A stretch of DNA of 64,000 nt from Bifidobacterium vespertilionis (GTDB taxonomy: Bacteria; Actinomycetota; Actinomycetes; Actinomycetales; Bifidobacteriaceae), in NCBI RefSeq assembly GCF_008698145.1, contig NZ_RZNZ01000002.1:1-64000 (forward strand). Direction: 5' to 3'. The notes beneath the pieces were generated by a model. That model ran no database searches and was not told where the DNA came from. It was given only the letters and a program-made list of their open reading frames with translations. Made by a program: the position numbers and the translations under genes. Below are positions 55,134 through 63,245 of this stretch, one piece after another; the first letter of the stretch is position 1; the number at the start of each line of letters is the position of its first letter.

Positions 55134-56165
55134 ATGGCACAGCAAGGCATCGTCACCATCAACGGATATGTGGGAGGCAAACCCCGCCGCCTGGGGCAGG
55201 AGGGAGGCACGCCCATCAGCGTGTTCAACATGGGCACCACGCGCAGCTTCTTCAGTCAGGCCAGCGGACAGTGGGTGGATCTGCCCACGCTCTGGGTCAA
55301 GGTGAAGGCGTTCCGTTCGCTGGCCCTCAACGTGCTGGATTCGGTCCACAAGGGGGAGCCAGTGATCGTGACCGGCCAGATCGGCATGGAGGAGTGGACC
55401 GATCGCGACGGCCGGCAGCAGACCACCATCGTGATCAACGCCACGAACATCGGGCACGATCTGAACACCGGCCGGTCGGTGTTCACCAAAATGCCGCGCA
55501 ATAACCAGAACGGGCAGGGCGACCAGCAGAATGGCCAGAATGCCCCTGGAGATCCTCAGCAGAACGGCGAGGGCCGGGATCCCTTCAATGAGTCGCAGGG
55601 GTACGGTGCCAACCAAGGATACGGCGGCAACCAGGGCTACGGCGGCAACCAGGGATTTGGTAATCAGGGCGATCAGGGTTACGGCGGCAATCAACAGTGG
55701 AACAATCAGCAGGGCAGCAACCAGCAGGCCAGTGGCGGCCCGGGGTACGGCAATCAGGGGTATGCCAACCAGCGAGGATATGGCGTCGGCGATGGGGGCG
55801 GCGCGTCCGGTCCGATGAACGGGATGCCGGGGCCGTCCGGGCAATCCGCGCCGGGTGCCTTCGATCGGGGCGTTGCCGATGCCGGCCCGTCGGCATGGTC
55901 CCAGCGCAATCAGCAGTCCTCGCAGCAGCCGCCCGTCCGCGCTCAGGAGCAATCGTCGCAGACCGGCATTCAGACCACGCAGACGTCGTCGCTTCAGTCC
56001 GGCGCCGCTCCGGGCTCGCAGCCGGGGGATGCTGCGCAGTCGGGGGAGTCCTCGCAGTCCACCACGGTTCAGCAGTCCGCCTTGTCTCAGCAGTCCGCCC
56101 CCGCACCGGCGGTTCAGACCGACAGCTTCGGCACCGAAACGGAGAATGGGAATGAGGAATTCTGA
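55134..56165 (+). CDS. ssb: Single-stranded DNA-binding protein with long low-complexity tail
   Basis: An SSB-like OB-fold protein of 343 aa. Residues 1-~120 form the OB domain (VTINGYVGGKPRRLGQEGGTPISVFNMGTT; WVDLPTLWVKVKAFRSLALNVLDSVHKGEPVIVTGQIGMEEWTDRDGRQQ). The remaining ~220 residues are Gln/Asn/Gly-rich with repeated NQGYGG units, like an intrinsically disordered linker. The C-terminus ends ETENGNEEF, acidic with a terminal Phe but without the classic DDDxPF tip. AAGGAAAGGA precedes the ATG. It may be a second SSB rather than the essential one. Confidence 0.85.
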   Translation: MAQQGIVTINGYVGGKPRRLGQEGGTPISVFNMGTTRSFFSQASGQWVDLPTLWVKVKAFRSLALNVLDSVHKGEPVIVTGQIGMEEWTDRDGRQQTTIVINATNIGHDLNTGRSVFTKMPRNNQNGQGDQQNGQNAPGDPQQNGEGRDPFNESQGYGANQGYGGNQGYGGNQGFGNQGDQGYGGNQQWNNQQGSNQQASGGPGYGNQGYANQRGYGVGDGGGASGPMNGMPGPSGQSAPGAFDRGVADAGPSAWSQRNQQSSQQPPVRAQEQSSQTGIQTTQTSSLQSGAAPGSQPGDAAQSGESSQSTTVQQSALSQQSAPAPAVQTDSFGTETENGNEEF

Positions 56166-56328
56166 GCGCGGGCGGCGGGCTCGAGGTCGGCTGCGGAACG
56201 AAACCAAGACCAGACCGCGGACCAGATCCGGCGATCAACCCCGCGGCGGTCGATCGCCGAGGTCGCCGCCCCTCGCCGGAAGCCCCGCGGGCGCCCGCCC
56301 GCTTTCGCTCTGAATTGTGTACCATCGC

Positions 56329-56384
56329 GAAAGCCCCTCCGAAACGCCGAAATGAGAAGGGATCGGCGCCCCGGAGGGGCTTTC
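56329..56384. terminator. Bidirectional terminator between ssb and pepO
   Basis: A perfect 13-bp stem (GAAAGCCCCTCCG / CGGAGGGGCTTTC) with a 30-nt loop. It serves two convergent genes. Confidence 0.75.
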
Positions 56385-56443
56385 TCGCGTCAGTGCTGAG
56401 TCAACGATGCATCAGCACTGCATCAAGCGATGCGTCGGCGCGA

Positions 56444-58516
56444 CTACCAGATGCGCACGCGATCGGCCGGGTCGAGCCACATGCCGTCGCCGGGCTTCAC
56501 ATCGAACGCCTCGGCGAACAGGTCCACGTTGCGCACGATGCCGTTGGTGCGGCACTCGGCGGGGGAGTGCGGGTCGATCTGCAGGTACTGCTCGGCCAGC
56601 TCGTCGCGGTTCTTTGTGCGCCAGATCGAGGCGTAGCTCAGGAAGAAGCGCTGCAGGCCGGTGAAGCCGTCCATCTCGGGCGCCTCGGCGAGCGCGGCGC
56701 GGATCGCCTCGGGGCTGCCGGATTCGGCGCTGGCCGGGTCGATCGCGAAGGCGTAGGCCTTGAGCGCGATGTTCACGCCGCCCAAATCGCCGATGTTCTC
56801 GCCGATCGTCAGCGCGCCGTTGACGTGCGGGGCCTTGCTCGGATCGTCCGCGTACTTGGCCTTGAGCTGCTCGGGCACGAAGGCGTTGTACTGCTCGATC
56901 AGCGCGTGGGTGCGGGCCTCGAAGTTCTTGCGATCCTCGTCGGTCCACCAGTTGTTGAGCTTGCCGTCGCCGTCGTACTGCGAGCCCTGGTCGTCGAAGC
57001 CGTGGCCGATCTCGTGGCCGATCACCGCGCCGATGCCGCCGTAGTTCGCGGCGTCGTCCGCCTCCGGGTTGAAGAACGGGGGCTGCAGGATGGCCGCCGG
57101 GAACACGATCACGTTCATGGTCGGCTCGTAGTAGGCGTTCACGGTCTGCGGGTTCATGAGCCACTCGTCCTTGTCCACCGGCTTGCCCACCTTGGCGAGC
57201 TGGTAGCCGGTCTCGTACAGGGCGGAGGCCTTGGCGTTGGCCGCGTAGGGGGCATCGGCGCTCACGTCGAGGGCGGAGTAGTCGCGCCAGTGGTTGGTGT
57301 AGCCGATCTTCGGGGAGAACTTGGAGAGCTTCTCCAGCGCCTTGGCCTTGGTGGCCTCGCCCAGCCAGTCGGAGTTCGAGATGGAGACGCGGTAGGCGTC
57401 GATCAGGTTGGCGACGAGCTGCTCCATGCGCTCCTTGGAGCTCTCCGGGAAGTGACGCTTCACGTACTCGCGGCCCACGTCCTCGCCGCAGGTGGCGTTG
57501 ACCAGGCTCACGGCGCGCTTCCAGCGGTCGCGCTGGGCCTTGGCGCCGGAGAGCACCTTGCCGTAGAAATCGAAGTTGGTCTCGTCGAACTGCTTCGACA
57601 GGCCGGAGGCGGCGCCGATGATCGCGTGCACGCGCGCCCACAGCTTCAGATCCTCCAGATCGGCGGACTTCCAGAAGTCGTTGAGGCCGGTCAGGAAGCT
57701 GGGCTCGTGCACGATCACCTTGGCGAACACGGCCTTGAGGTCGATCGGCTGGGCCTTGGCGGCGCTGGTCGCGTCGTAGGCGGTCTGCCAGGCGTCGATC
57801 CAGGCGGCCAGATCGAAATCGGCCAGCGTGGCGGCCAGATCCTCGAAGGAGGTGGGGTTGTAGGTCTTCACGGAGTCGCGCGTGGCCACGTTGTCCCAGT
57901 GGTGCTTGGCGATGCGGGTCTCCACATCAAGGTAGCGCTTGGCGGCCGCGTCGGCCTCGTCGCCGGAGGCGTAGCCGGCGTTCTCGAGCTGCTTGGCGAC
58001 CATGGCGACGTAGGCCTCGCGCACGGGCGCGTAGTGGTCGTCGCGGTAGTAGGCCTCGTCGGGCAGACCCAGACCGGCCTGCTCGATGTGCGCGATGTTG
58101 AAGTCGGGATTTCCCGGGTCGCCGAAGATGTACAGACCGAACAGGTCGGGGCCACCGGTGGGGTTGAGGATGCCGAGCACGCGGGTCAGCGCGGCCTTGG
58201 ACTCGGCGGCGTCGATGTCGTCAAGATCGGGGCGGATCGGGTTGATGCCGGCGGCCTCGATGGCGTCGGTGTCCAGGAAGCTCTTGTACAGGGCCGCGGA
58301 CTTGGCGGCGGGGCAGTCGTCCTCCTCGAGGATCTCGCGCACCTGCTTTTCGGCGTCCTCGGCGAGCTTGTCGAAGGAGCCGTAGCGGGAGCGGTCGTCG
58401 GGCAGACGATAGGTGTCGATCCACGGGCCGTTCACGTAGCGGAACAGGTCCTCGGATGGCTTGGTGACGGAGGAGAAGGATGCCGGATCAAGGCCGGAAG
58501 TCAGTGCATTGGTCAT
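56444..58516 (-). CDS. pepO: M13 family metallopeptidase (PepO-like endopeptidase)
   Basis: A zinc endopeptidase of the neprilysin family, 690 aa, with no signal peptide, so cytoplasmic. The N-terminal M13 domain is helical. The catalytic domain has NAYYEPTMNVIVFPAAILQPPFF, the zinc motif HEIGH (in GAVIGHEIGHGFDDQGSQYD, near residue 500), and GENIGDLGG with the third zinc ligand Glu. The C-terminal RVRIW end is typical of the family. It likely degrades short peptides taken up from the gut. TAGGCT lies 6 nt before ATG 58516. Confidence 0.95.
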   Translation of the reverse strand: MTNALTSGLDPASFSSVTKPSEDLFRYVNGPWIDTYRLPDDRSRYGSFDKLAEDAEKQVREILEEDDCPAAKSAALYKSFLDTDAIEAAGINPIRPDLDDIDAAESKAALTRVLGILNPTGGPDLFGLYIFGDPGNPDFNIAHIEQAGLGLPDEAYYRDDHYAPVREAYVAMVAKQLENAGYASGDEADAAAKRYLDVETRIAKHHWDNVATRDSVKTYNPTSFEDLAATLADFDLAAWIDAWQTAYDATSAAKAQPIDLKAVFAKVIVHEPSFLTGLNDFWKSADLEDLKLWARVHAIIGAASGLSKQFDETNFDFYGKVLSGAKAQRDRWKRAVSLVNATCGEDVGREYVKRHFPESSKERMEQLVANLIDAYRVSISNSDWLGEATKAKALEKLSKFSPKIGYTNHWRDYSALDVSADAPYAANAKASALYETGYQLAKVGKPVDKDEWLMNPQTVNAYYEPTMNVIVFPAAILQPPFFNPEADDAANYGGIGAVIGHEIGHGFDDQGSQYDGDGKLNNWWTDEDRKNFEARTHALIEQYNAFVPEQLKAKYADDPSKAPHVNGALTIGENIGDLGGVNIALKAYAFAIDPASAESGSPEAIRAALAEAPEMDGFTGLQRFFLSYASIWRTKNRDELAEQYLQIDPHSPAECRTNGIVRNVDLFAEAFDVKPGDGMWLDPADRVRIW

Positions 58517-58522
58517 GGTCCC

Positions 58523-58528
58523 AGCCTA
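58523..58528 (-). promoter_or_regulatory. -10 hexamer of pepO, predicted leaderless
   Basis: Minus-strand TAGGCT-GGGACC-ATG gives a 6-nt spacing, and the intervening bases resemble the GGAACCC block at other starts. Confidence 0.45.
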
Positions 58529-58594
58529 TCCGCGTTCGGCGACACGGGCGTGCGGGCGTGCGGGCGTGCGGTGGGCGCGCGGCCGGGGGTGTTC

Positions 58595-59012
58595 CCCCTG
58601 TTGTATTGCAAACTGGGCAGATCGGGACTGTTGTTTTGTGAACTGGGCAGATCGGGACTGTTGTTTTGTGAACTGGGCAGATCTGGTCGTCTGGACGCCA
58701 AAATCGGCCTCCAGATGTTCCGTTCTGCCCAGTTTGTGTTGCGATGATCACGATTTGCCCAGTTTGCGGCCGGACGTGGCCGGGAGTGGGCAGGCGGGGC
58801 CGGGCGTGACCGGGTGTGGTCGGGCGCGATCGGGGTGTGACATGGCGTGCGTTGTGACGCGGGGTGTGACCGGGTGTGCCCATTCCTGGTCACAGGGGTT
58901 TAAAAATGGCTTTATTTCAACGTTTTTGACGGCTCGTGACCGGGTGCGTCCACGCCATGTCACACGCCCGGTCACAACGCACGCCATGTCACACATCCAG
59001 TCACACGCCTCG
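58595..59012. repeat. Compound mirrored repeat element, copy B (inverted relative to copy A)
   Basis: Three ACTGGGCAG motifs end at 58620, 58650 and 58680 (30-bp step), followed by two inverted TGCCCAGTTTG motifs at 58726 and 58756. The GTGAC/GTCAC module with the AT-rich centre follows to ~59012. The block is near-identical to the reverse complement of 49930-50396, differing mainly by gain or loss of 30-bp units. It occupies the gap between the divergent genes pepO and the DUF308 gene; no gene is supported there. Confidence 0.85.
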
Positions 59013-59206
59013 TCATGCCATTGAGGGGGGCTCCGTCGCTCCGGATCACTCGACAATCTGTTGTGTGATGTTCAGATTTTAAGCCAGTTCCCAAGAAACG
59101 TTCATAGGTTGACGTTCAGAAGGCGGTTGGAGGGTCGTCGCCCGAGACACGGCGACGGCGGCCGGCCGCCCGAGAATGCGAAACCACTGATAGTTAAGGA
59201 GTCTCG

Positions 59207-60352
59207 ATGACTGGCAACGATGATCGTAAGCCCACCGCGGACGACCGCGGCGAAAACGAAGGCAATGGGAATCCGAAGGAGCCGTATGTGGAGAACCCCA
59301 ACGGCTACGGCGCGAACTATGTGAACCAGCCGCCGCAGGGGCAGTATGGCCAGCCCCAGCCGGGGCAGACGGCTGACCCGAACGGCCAGGGGACTCAGAA
59401 TGGTCAGAATGCCCAGAGCGGTCCGAATCCGTATGGCGGTCCGTATTACGGCCAGCCCGGCCAACAGGGCCAGCCCGGCCAACCCCCGTATGGCTATGGT
59501 CAGCCTTATGGCGGTCCGTATTATGGTCAGCCCTACGCCGGCCAGCCCTATGGCCAGTACCAGCAGAATCCCTATGGCGCTGGGTGGTATGGTCAGCCGG
59601 GCGCCGGTCCCGCCGGCGGTCCCGCGCAACCCGGTTCGCAGGGCCAGCAGGGCCCGCAGTACGGCCAGCCCTATGCCTACGCGCCCCGGCAGCAGCCCGG
59701 TCAGCCTGGCCAGCCCGGCGGGCAGGGCGGCCAGAATAACCCGAACGATTGGTACGCCGAATTCTCCCGCACCGACTTCAATCCCTTCAAACTGATCGAG
59801 GAGCGGCTGCCGCAGAAGGCCAAGAACTGGATCAAGGCGGTCTATGCGGTGGTGGGCGCCGCCGAGCTGCTGATCGGCCTTGCCCTGCTGGTCTGGCCCG
59901 GTCCCACGCTGGTGGTCGCGACCATCGCACTCGCGATCTACTTCATCATCTCCGGCATCGTGCGCGCGGTCACGGCCTTCGCGGTGCAGGGCGTGCCCGC
60001 CGGCTGGCGCGTGCTGGATGTGGTGGTGGGCGTGCTGCTGGCGATCGGCGGCATCGTGATGCTCAAAAACACCACGCTGTCCGCATCCACGCTGCTCATG
60101 CTCATCACCTCGCTGGTGGGCATCGGCTGGATCATGGAGGGCGTGATGAGCCTGGTGGAGTCGTGGCGCGTGCCGTCCTCCGGCTGGGCGGTCGCCTACG
60201 GTCTGATCTCCGTGTTCGCCGGCTTCGTGGTGCTGGTCTCGCCCATGCAGTCCACGGTGTTCCTGGTGGTCTTCGCCGGATGCGCGCTGATCGTGATGGG
60301 CGTCACGGCCATCGTCCGTGCCTTCAAGTTCGGGCGGGTTTCCGGAAAGTGA
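59207..60352 (+). CDS. HdeD/DUF308 family membrane protein with Gly/Pro/Gln/Tyr-rich N-terminus
   Basis: A 381-aa protein. Residues 1-~178 are a low-complexity cytoplasmic region with repeated YGQP and GGPYYGQ units. The rest carries about six membrane helices in the DUF308 pattern (AVYAVVGAAELLIGLALLVWPGPTLVVATIALAIYFIISGIVRAV; VVVGVLLAIGGIVMLKN; STVFLVVFAGCALIVMGVTAIVRAF). HdeD of E. coli is linked to acid resistance, but function here is unknown. TTAAGGAG lies 7 nt before the ATG. Confidence 0.88.
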   Translation: MTGNDDRKPTADDRGENEGNGNPKEPYVENPNGYGANYVNQPPQGQYGQPQPGQTADPNGQGTQNGQNAQSGPNPYGGPYYGQPGQQGQPGQPPYGYGQPYGGPYYGQPYAGQPYGQYQQNPYGAGWYGQPGAGPAGGPAQPGSQGQQGPQYGQPYAYAPRQQPGQPGQPGGQGGQNNPNDWYAEFSRTDFNPFKLIEERLPQKAKNWIKAVYAVVGAAELLIGLALLVWPGPTLVVATIALAIYFIISGIVRAVTAFAVQGVPAGWRVLDVVVGVLLAIGGIVMLKNTTLSASTLLMLITSLVGIGWIMEGVMSLVESWRVPSSGWAVAYGLISVFAGFVVLVSPMQSTVFLVVFAGCALIVMGVTAIVRAFKFGRVSGK

Positions 60353-60428
60353 CGCGGCCGGCCGGTTGTTGGGCGTTCGCGCTATGGTTATGTTCTAACT
60401 GAGAACCATGTTCGGTAGAAAGAAACTC

Positions 60429-61205
60429 ATGATTGAACTCAAAACGCCTCAGGAAATCGAAGAGATGAAGCCCGCCGGCCGTTTCGTCGGCAGCATCCTG
60501 CGCGAACTGCGCGACATGACCAAGGTCGGCACCAACCTACTGGAGATCGACGAATTCGTGCACAAGAAGATCGTCGATCGCAAGGGGGCCTCCTCCTGCT
60601 ACGTCGACTACGCGCCCGATTTCGGCACCGGCCCGTTCGCCCACTACATCTGCACCTCCGTGAACGACGCGGTCCTGCATGGCGTGCCCTATGACTACAA
60701 CCTCAAGGACGGCGATCTCGTCAGCCTCGACCTCGCGATCAACGTGGACGGCTGGGTGGGCGATTCCGCCATCAGCTTCGTGGTCGGCAAGGATCAGGCC
60801 GCCGATGATCTGCGTCTGATCAAGTGCACCGAGGAGGCGCTCGCCGCCGCCATCGAGGTCGCGCAGCCGGGCAATCGTCTGGGCGATGTGTCCTCCACCA
60901 TCGGTGACATCGCGCGCGAGTACGGCTACCCGATCAACCTCGAGTTCGGCGGCCACGGCGTGGGCCACATCATGCACGGCGATCCGCACGTGCCGAACGA
61001 CGGCCGCGCCCACCACGGCTACAAGCTGCGCCCAGGCCTGGTCATCGCCATCGAGCCGTGGTTCCTCAAGACCACGGACGAGATCTACCAGGATCCGAAG
61101 GACGGCTGGACCCTGCGCGCCTCCGACGGCTCGCGCGGCGCCCACTCCGAGCACACCATCGCGATCACCGAGAACGGCCCGGTGATCCTCACCGCGCGCG
61201 ACTGA
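60429..61205 (+). CDS. map: Methionine aminopeptidase, type I
   Basis: Removes N-terminal methionine from nascent proteins; 258 aa, single-domain type Ia. The usual start MIELKTPQEIEEM is at ATG 60429, with AGAAAG upstream. Metal ligands are in DLVSLDLAINVDGWVGDSAISF (two Asp), GHGVGHIMHGDP (His) and the C-terminal Glu pair (IAIEPWF; SRGAHSEHTIAIT). An in-frame ATG 60408 would add MFGRKKL and is preceded by CTAACT at 7 nt, so a leaderless start there is also possible. An intrinsic terminator follows. Confidence 0.95.
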   Translation: MIELKTPQEIEEMKPAGRFVGSILRELRDMTKVGTNLLEIDEFVHKKIVDRKGASSCYVDYAPDFGTGPFAHYICTSVNDAVLHGVPYDYNLKDGDLVSLDLAINVDGWVGDSAISFVVGKDQAADDLRLIKCTEEALAAAIEVAQPGNRLGDVSSTIGDIAREYGYPINLEFGGHGVGHIMHGDPHVPNDGRAHHGYKLRPGLVIAIEPWFLKTTDEIYQDPKDGWTLRASDGSRGAHSEHTIAITENGPVILTARD

Positions 61206-61222
61206 TTCGCTCGCGAATTCTC

Positions 61223-61267
61223 AAGCCCCTTCCGCGCTTGGCGTCTCCCAGCGGGTGGAAGGGGCTT
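61223..61267 (+). terminator. Terminator of map
   Basis: A perfect 11-bp stem (AAGCCCCTTCC / GGAAGGGGCTT) with a 23-nt loop 17 nt after the map stop codon, followed by CTTGCT. Confidence 0.75.
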
Positions 61268-61292
61268 CTTGCTATTCGGAGCCGGTCCCGCT

Positions 61293-61448
61293 GTCATCCT
61301 GAGCGGAGCCCGATAGGGCGGAGTCGAAGGATCCTTAACTCTGCGCACCAAATGATTGGTGTGTAATGGCCAAGGATCCTTCGCTGCGCTCAGGATGACA
61401 GCGGGGGCACATCGCTCAGGATGACCGTGCGGGCACGTCGCTCAGGAC
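61293..61448. repeat. TCATCCTGAGCG-family repeat with extra right ends
   Basis: The left end GTCATCCTGAGCG, the inner GTCGAAGGATCCTTAA / AAGGATCCTTCG palindrome and three right ends (GCTCAGGATGAC at ~61389 and ~61414, GCTCAGGA at ~61440) lie between map and gltA. The 382-nt gap also has a GCATTTCA/TGAAACATGC imperfect palindrome near 61510, but no gene. Confidence 0.8.
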
Positions 61449-61587
61449 GGCAACTGCGCATCCGGCCTCCCGGTGTGGCGCGGACGGGCGGCGCGGACAT
61501 CCCATGCCCGCATTTCAAGCATGAAACATGCCGTTTTACAGGCGGTTGATATGGTGGGGGCTCAATATCACGCCGAAAGGGGTAGCA

Positions 61588-62880
61588 ATGGCCACTGCCA
61601 AGCTGGATGTCGATGCAAGCAAGTATGAGCTGCCGGTCGTCAAAGCGACCGCCGGGCCCGACGGCATCGTGGTGTCGACCCTGCGCAACGACGGTTGGGT
61701 CACGCTGGATCCGGGATTCCTCACCACCGCGCAGTGCGAGTCGAAGATCACCTACATCGACGGCCAGCATTCCATCCTGCGCTACCGGGGCTACCCCATC
61801 GAGCAGCTGTGCGAGCAGTCCGACTTCCTGGAGGTCGCCTGGCTGCTGCGCTACGGCGAGTTGCCCACCCAATCGGAATTCGACAAGTTCGTCAAGGACA
61901 TCAACCACCGCACCATGGTGGGGGAGGACTTCCGCACCTTCATGGGCTCGTTCCCGCGCACCGCGCACCCCATGAGCGTGCTCGCCTCGGCGGTCAACGC
62001 GCTGGCCACGTTCTATCCGGACACCACGGACATCAACGACTCCGACCAGCTGGACGAGGCTGCCACGATCATCATGGCGAAGGTCCGCACGATCGTGAGC
62101 TACATCTTCCGCCGCCGCCGCGACGAGCCGATGCTCTACCCGGACTACGCGCGCGGCTATGTGGACGATTTCCTGCGCATGTGCTTCGCGGTGCCGTACG
62201 AGCCATTCGATTCCGATCCGCTGTACGTGCACGCGCTGGGCCGTCTGCTCATCATCCACGCCGATCACGAGCAGAACTGCTCCACCTCGGTGGTGCGCAT
62301 CGCCGGTTCGGCCCACGCCAACCTGTATTCGGCGGTGGCCGCCGGCATCAACGCGCTGTCCGGCCCGCTGCATGGCGGTGCGAACGAGGCCGTATTGCGC
62401 CAGCTCAAGGCCATCCGCGATTCGGGCAAGACCGTACGTGAGTTCGTGGAGGACGCCAAGAGGGACGGCGTGCGCATCTCCGGTCTGGGCCACCGCGTGT
62501 ACAAGTCGTACGATCCGCGCGCGGCCATCGCCCGCCAGTACATGGACAAGATCATGGAACGCGAGGACACCTCGAAGCTGCCCAGCGACGAGCGTGCGCT
62601 GTTCGATGTGGCCAAGGAGCTGGAGAGCATCGCGCTGAGCGACGATTACTTCGTCTCGCGCAACCTGTATCCGAACGTCGATTTCTACACCGGCCTGATC
62701 TATCGCGCGATCGGCTTCGATCCGGCCATGTTCACCACGCTGTTCGCGCTGGGCCGCATCCCCGGCTGGATCGCGCAGTACCGCGAGATGCTCGCCGATC
62801 CGGCCACGCGCATCGGCCGTCCGCGTCAGGTGTACACGGGCGCCACGCTGCGCGATTACGTGCCGATCGACCAGCGCTAG
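61588..62880 (+). CDS. gltA: Citrate synthase
   Basis: Condenses acetyl-CoA and oxaloacetate; 430 aa, hexameric type II. Motifs: GYPIEQLCEQSDFLEVAWLL, the catalytic His region HADHEQNCSTSVVRIAGSAHANLYSAVAAGINALSGPLHGGANEAV, GLGHRVYKSYDPRA, and the C-terminal RPRQVYTG. Bifidobacteria lack a full TCA cycle, so this enzyme feeds 2-oxoglutarate and hence glutamate synthesis; glnA in the same window uses that glutamate. GAAAGGGG lies 6 nt before ATG 61588. The frame opens at 61528, but those codons lack a ribosome site. Confidence 0.96.
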   Translation: MATAKLDVDASKYELPVVKATAGPDGIVVSTLRNDGWVTLDPGFLTTAQCESKITYIDGQHSILRYRGYPIEQLCEQSDFLEVAWLLRYGELPTQSEFDKFVKDINHRTMVGEDFRTFMGSFPRTAHPMSVLASAVNALATFYPDTTDINDSDQLDEAATIIMAKVRTIVSYIFRRRRDEPMLYPDYARGYVDDFLRMCFAVPYEPFDSDPLYVHALGRLLIIHADHEQNCSTSVVRIAGSAHANLYSAVAAGINALSGPLHGGANEAVLRQLKAIRDSGKTVREFVEDAKRDGVRISGLGHRVYKSYDPRAAIARQYMDKIMEREDTSKLPSDERALFDVAKELESIALSDDYFVSRNLYPNVDFYTGLIYRAIGFDPAMFTTLFALGRIPGWIAQYREMLADPATRIGRPRQVYTGATLRDYVPIDQR

Positions 62881-62901
62881 GCCATCGCCCGTCCGGCGGC
62901 T

Positions 62902-62941
62902 GTCGGATCAGGTTGGATCAGGTCGGATCAGGTCGGATCGC
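62902..62941. repeat. Tandem 10-bp repeat downstream of gltA
   Basis: GTCGGATCAG, GTTGGATCAG, GTCGGATCAG and GTCGGATCGC run head to tail, with a further GTTCGGATCAG at ~62952. Confidence 0.75.
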
Positions 62942-62964
62942 GGTCGAATTAGTTCGGATCAGTG

Positions 62965-63035
62965 TCAGGGCTTCGAAGGACGCCGTGTTTGGGCATGGGA
63001 AACCAAGGCCGCAAACACGGCGAAACCAGCCCTGA
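62965..63035. terminator. Nested hairpin between gltA and the histidine kinase gene
   Basis: An outer TCAGGGC/GCCCTGA stem encloses a perfect 11-bp stem CGCCGTGTTTG (62981-62991) / CAAACACGGCG (63012-63022). It separates two convergent genes. From 63036 to 63245 I see no gene; a TTTCAACGTTGAAA palindrome lies near 63086. Confidence 0.7.
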
Positions 63036-63245
63036 TCCCCGAATGTCCCCAAATGCCGGGCGCGAAGGGTGTGCGCCCTCGCGGTTTCAACGTTGAAACC
63101 TTTCAGTGTTAACGATAATGTGCATTGATATCCGGCCGCAATCGACCACTTTCCGTTTCCGTGAAGGTGATGGGGGTGTCTGTTGCCTTCCAAGCCGGTA
63201 TTTCAACGATTATAATGAATGATGGGGTACGAGATGTGACGTAGA

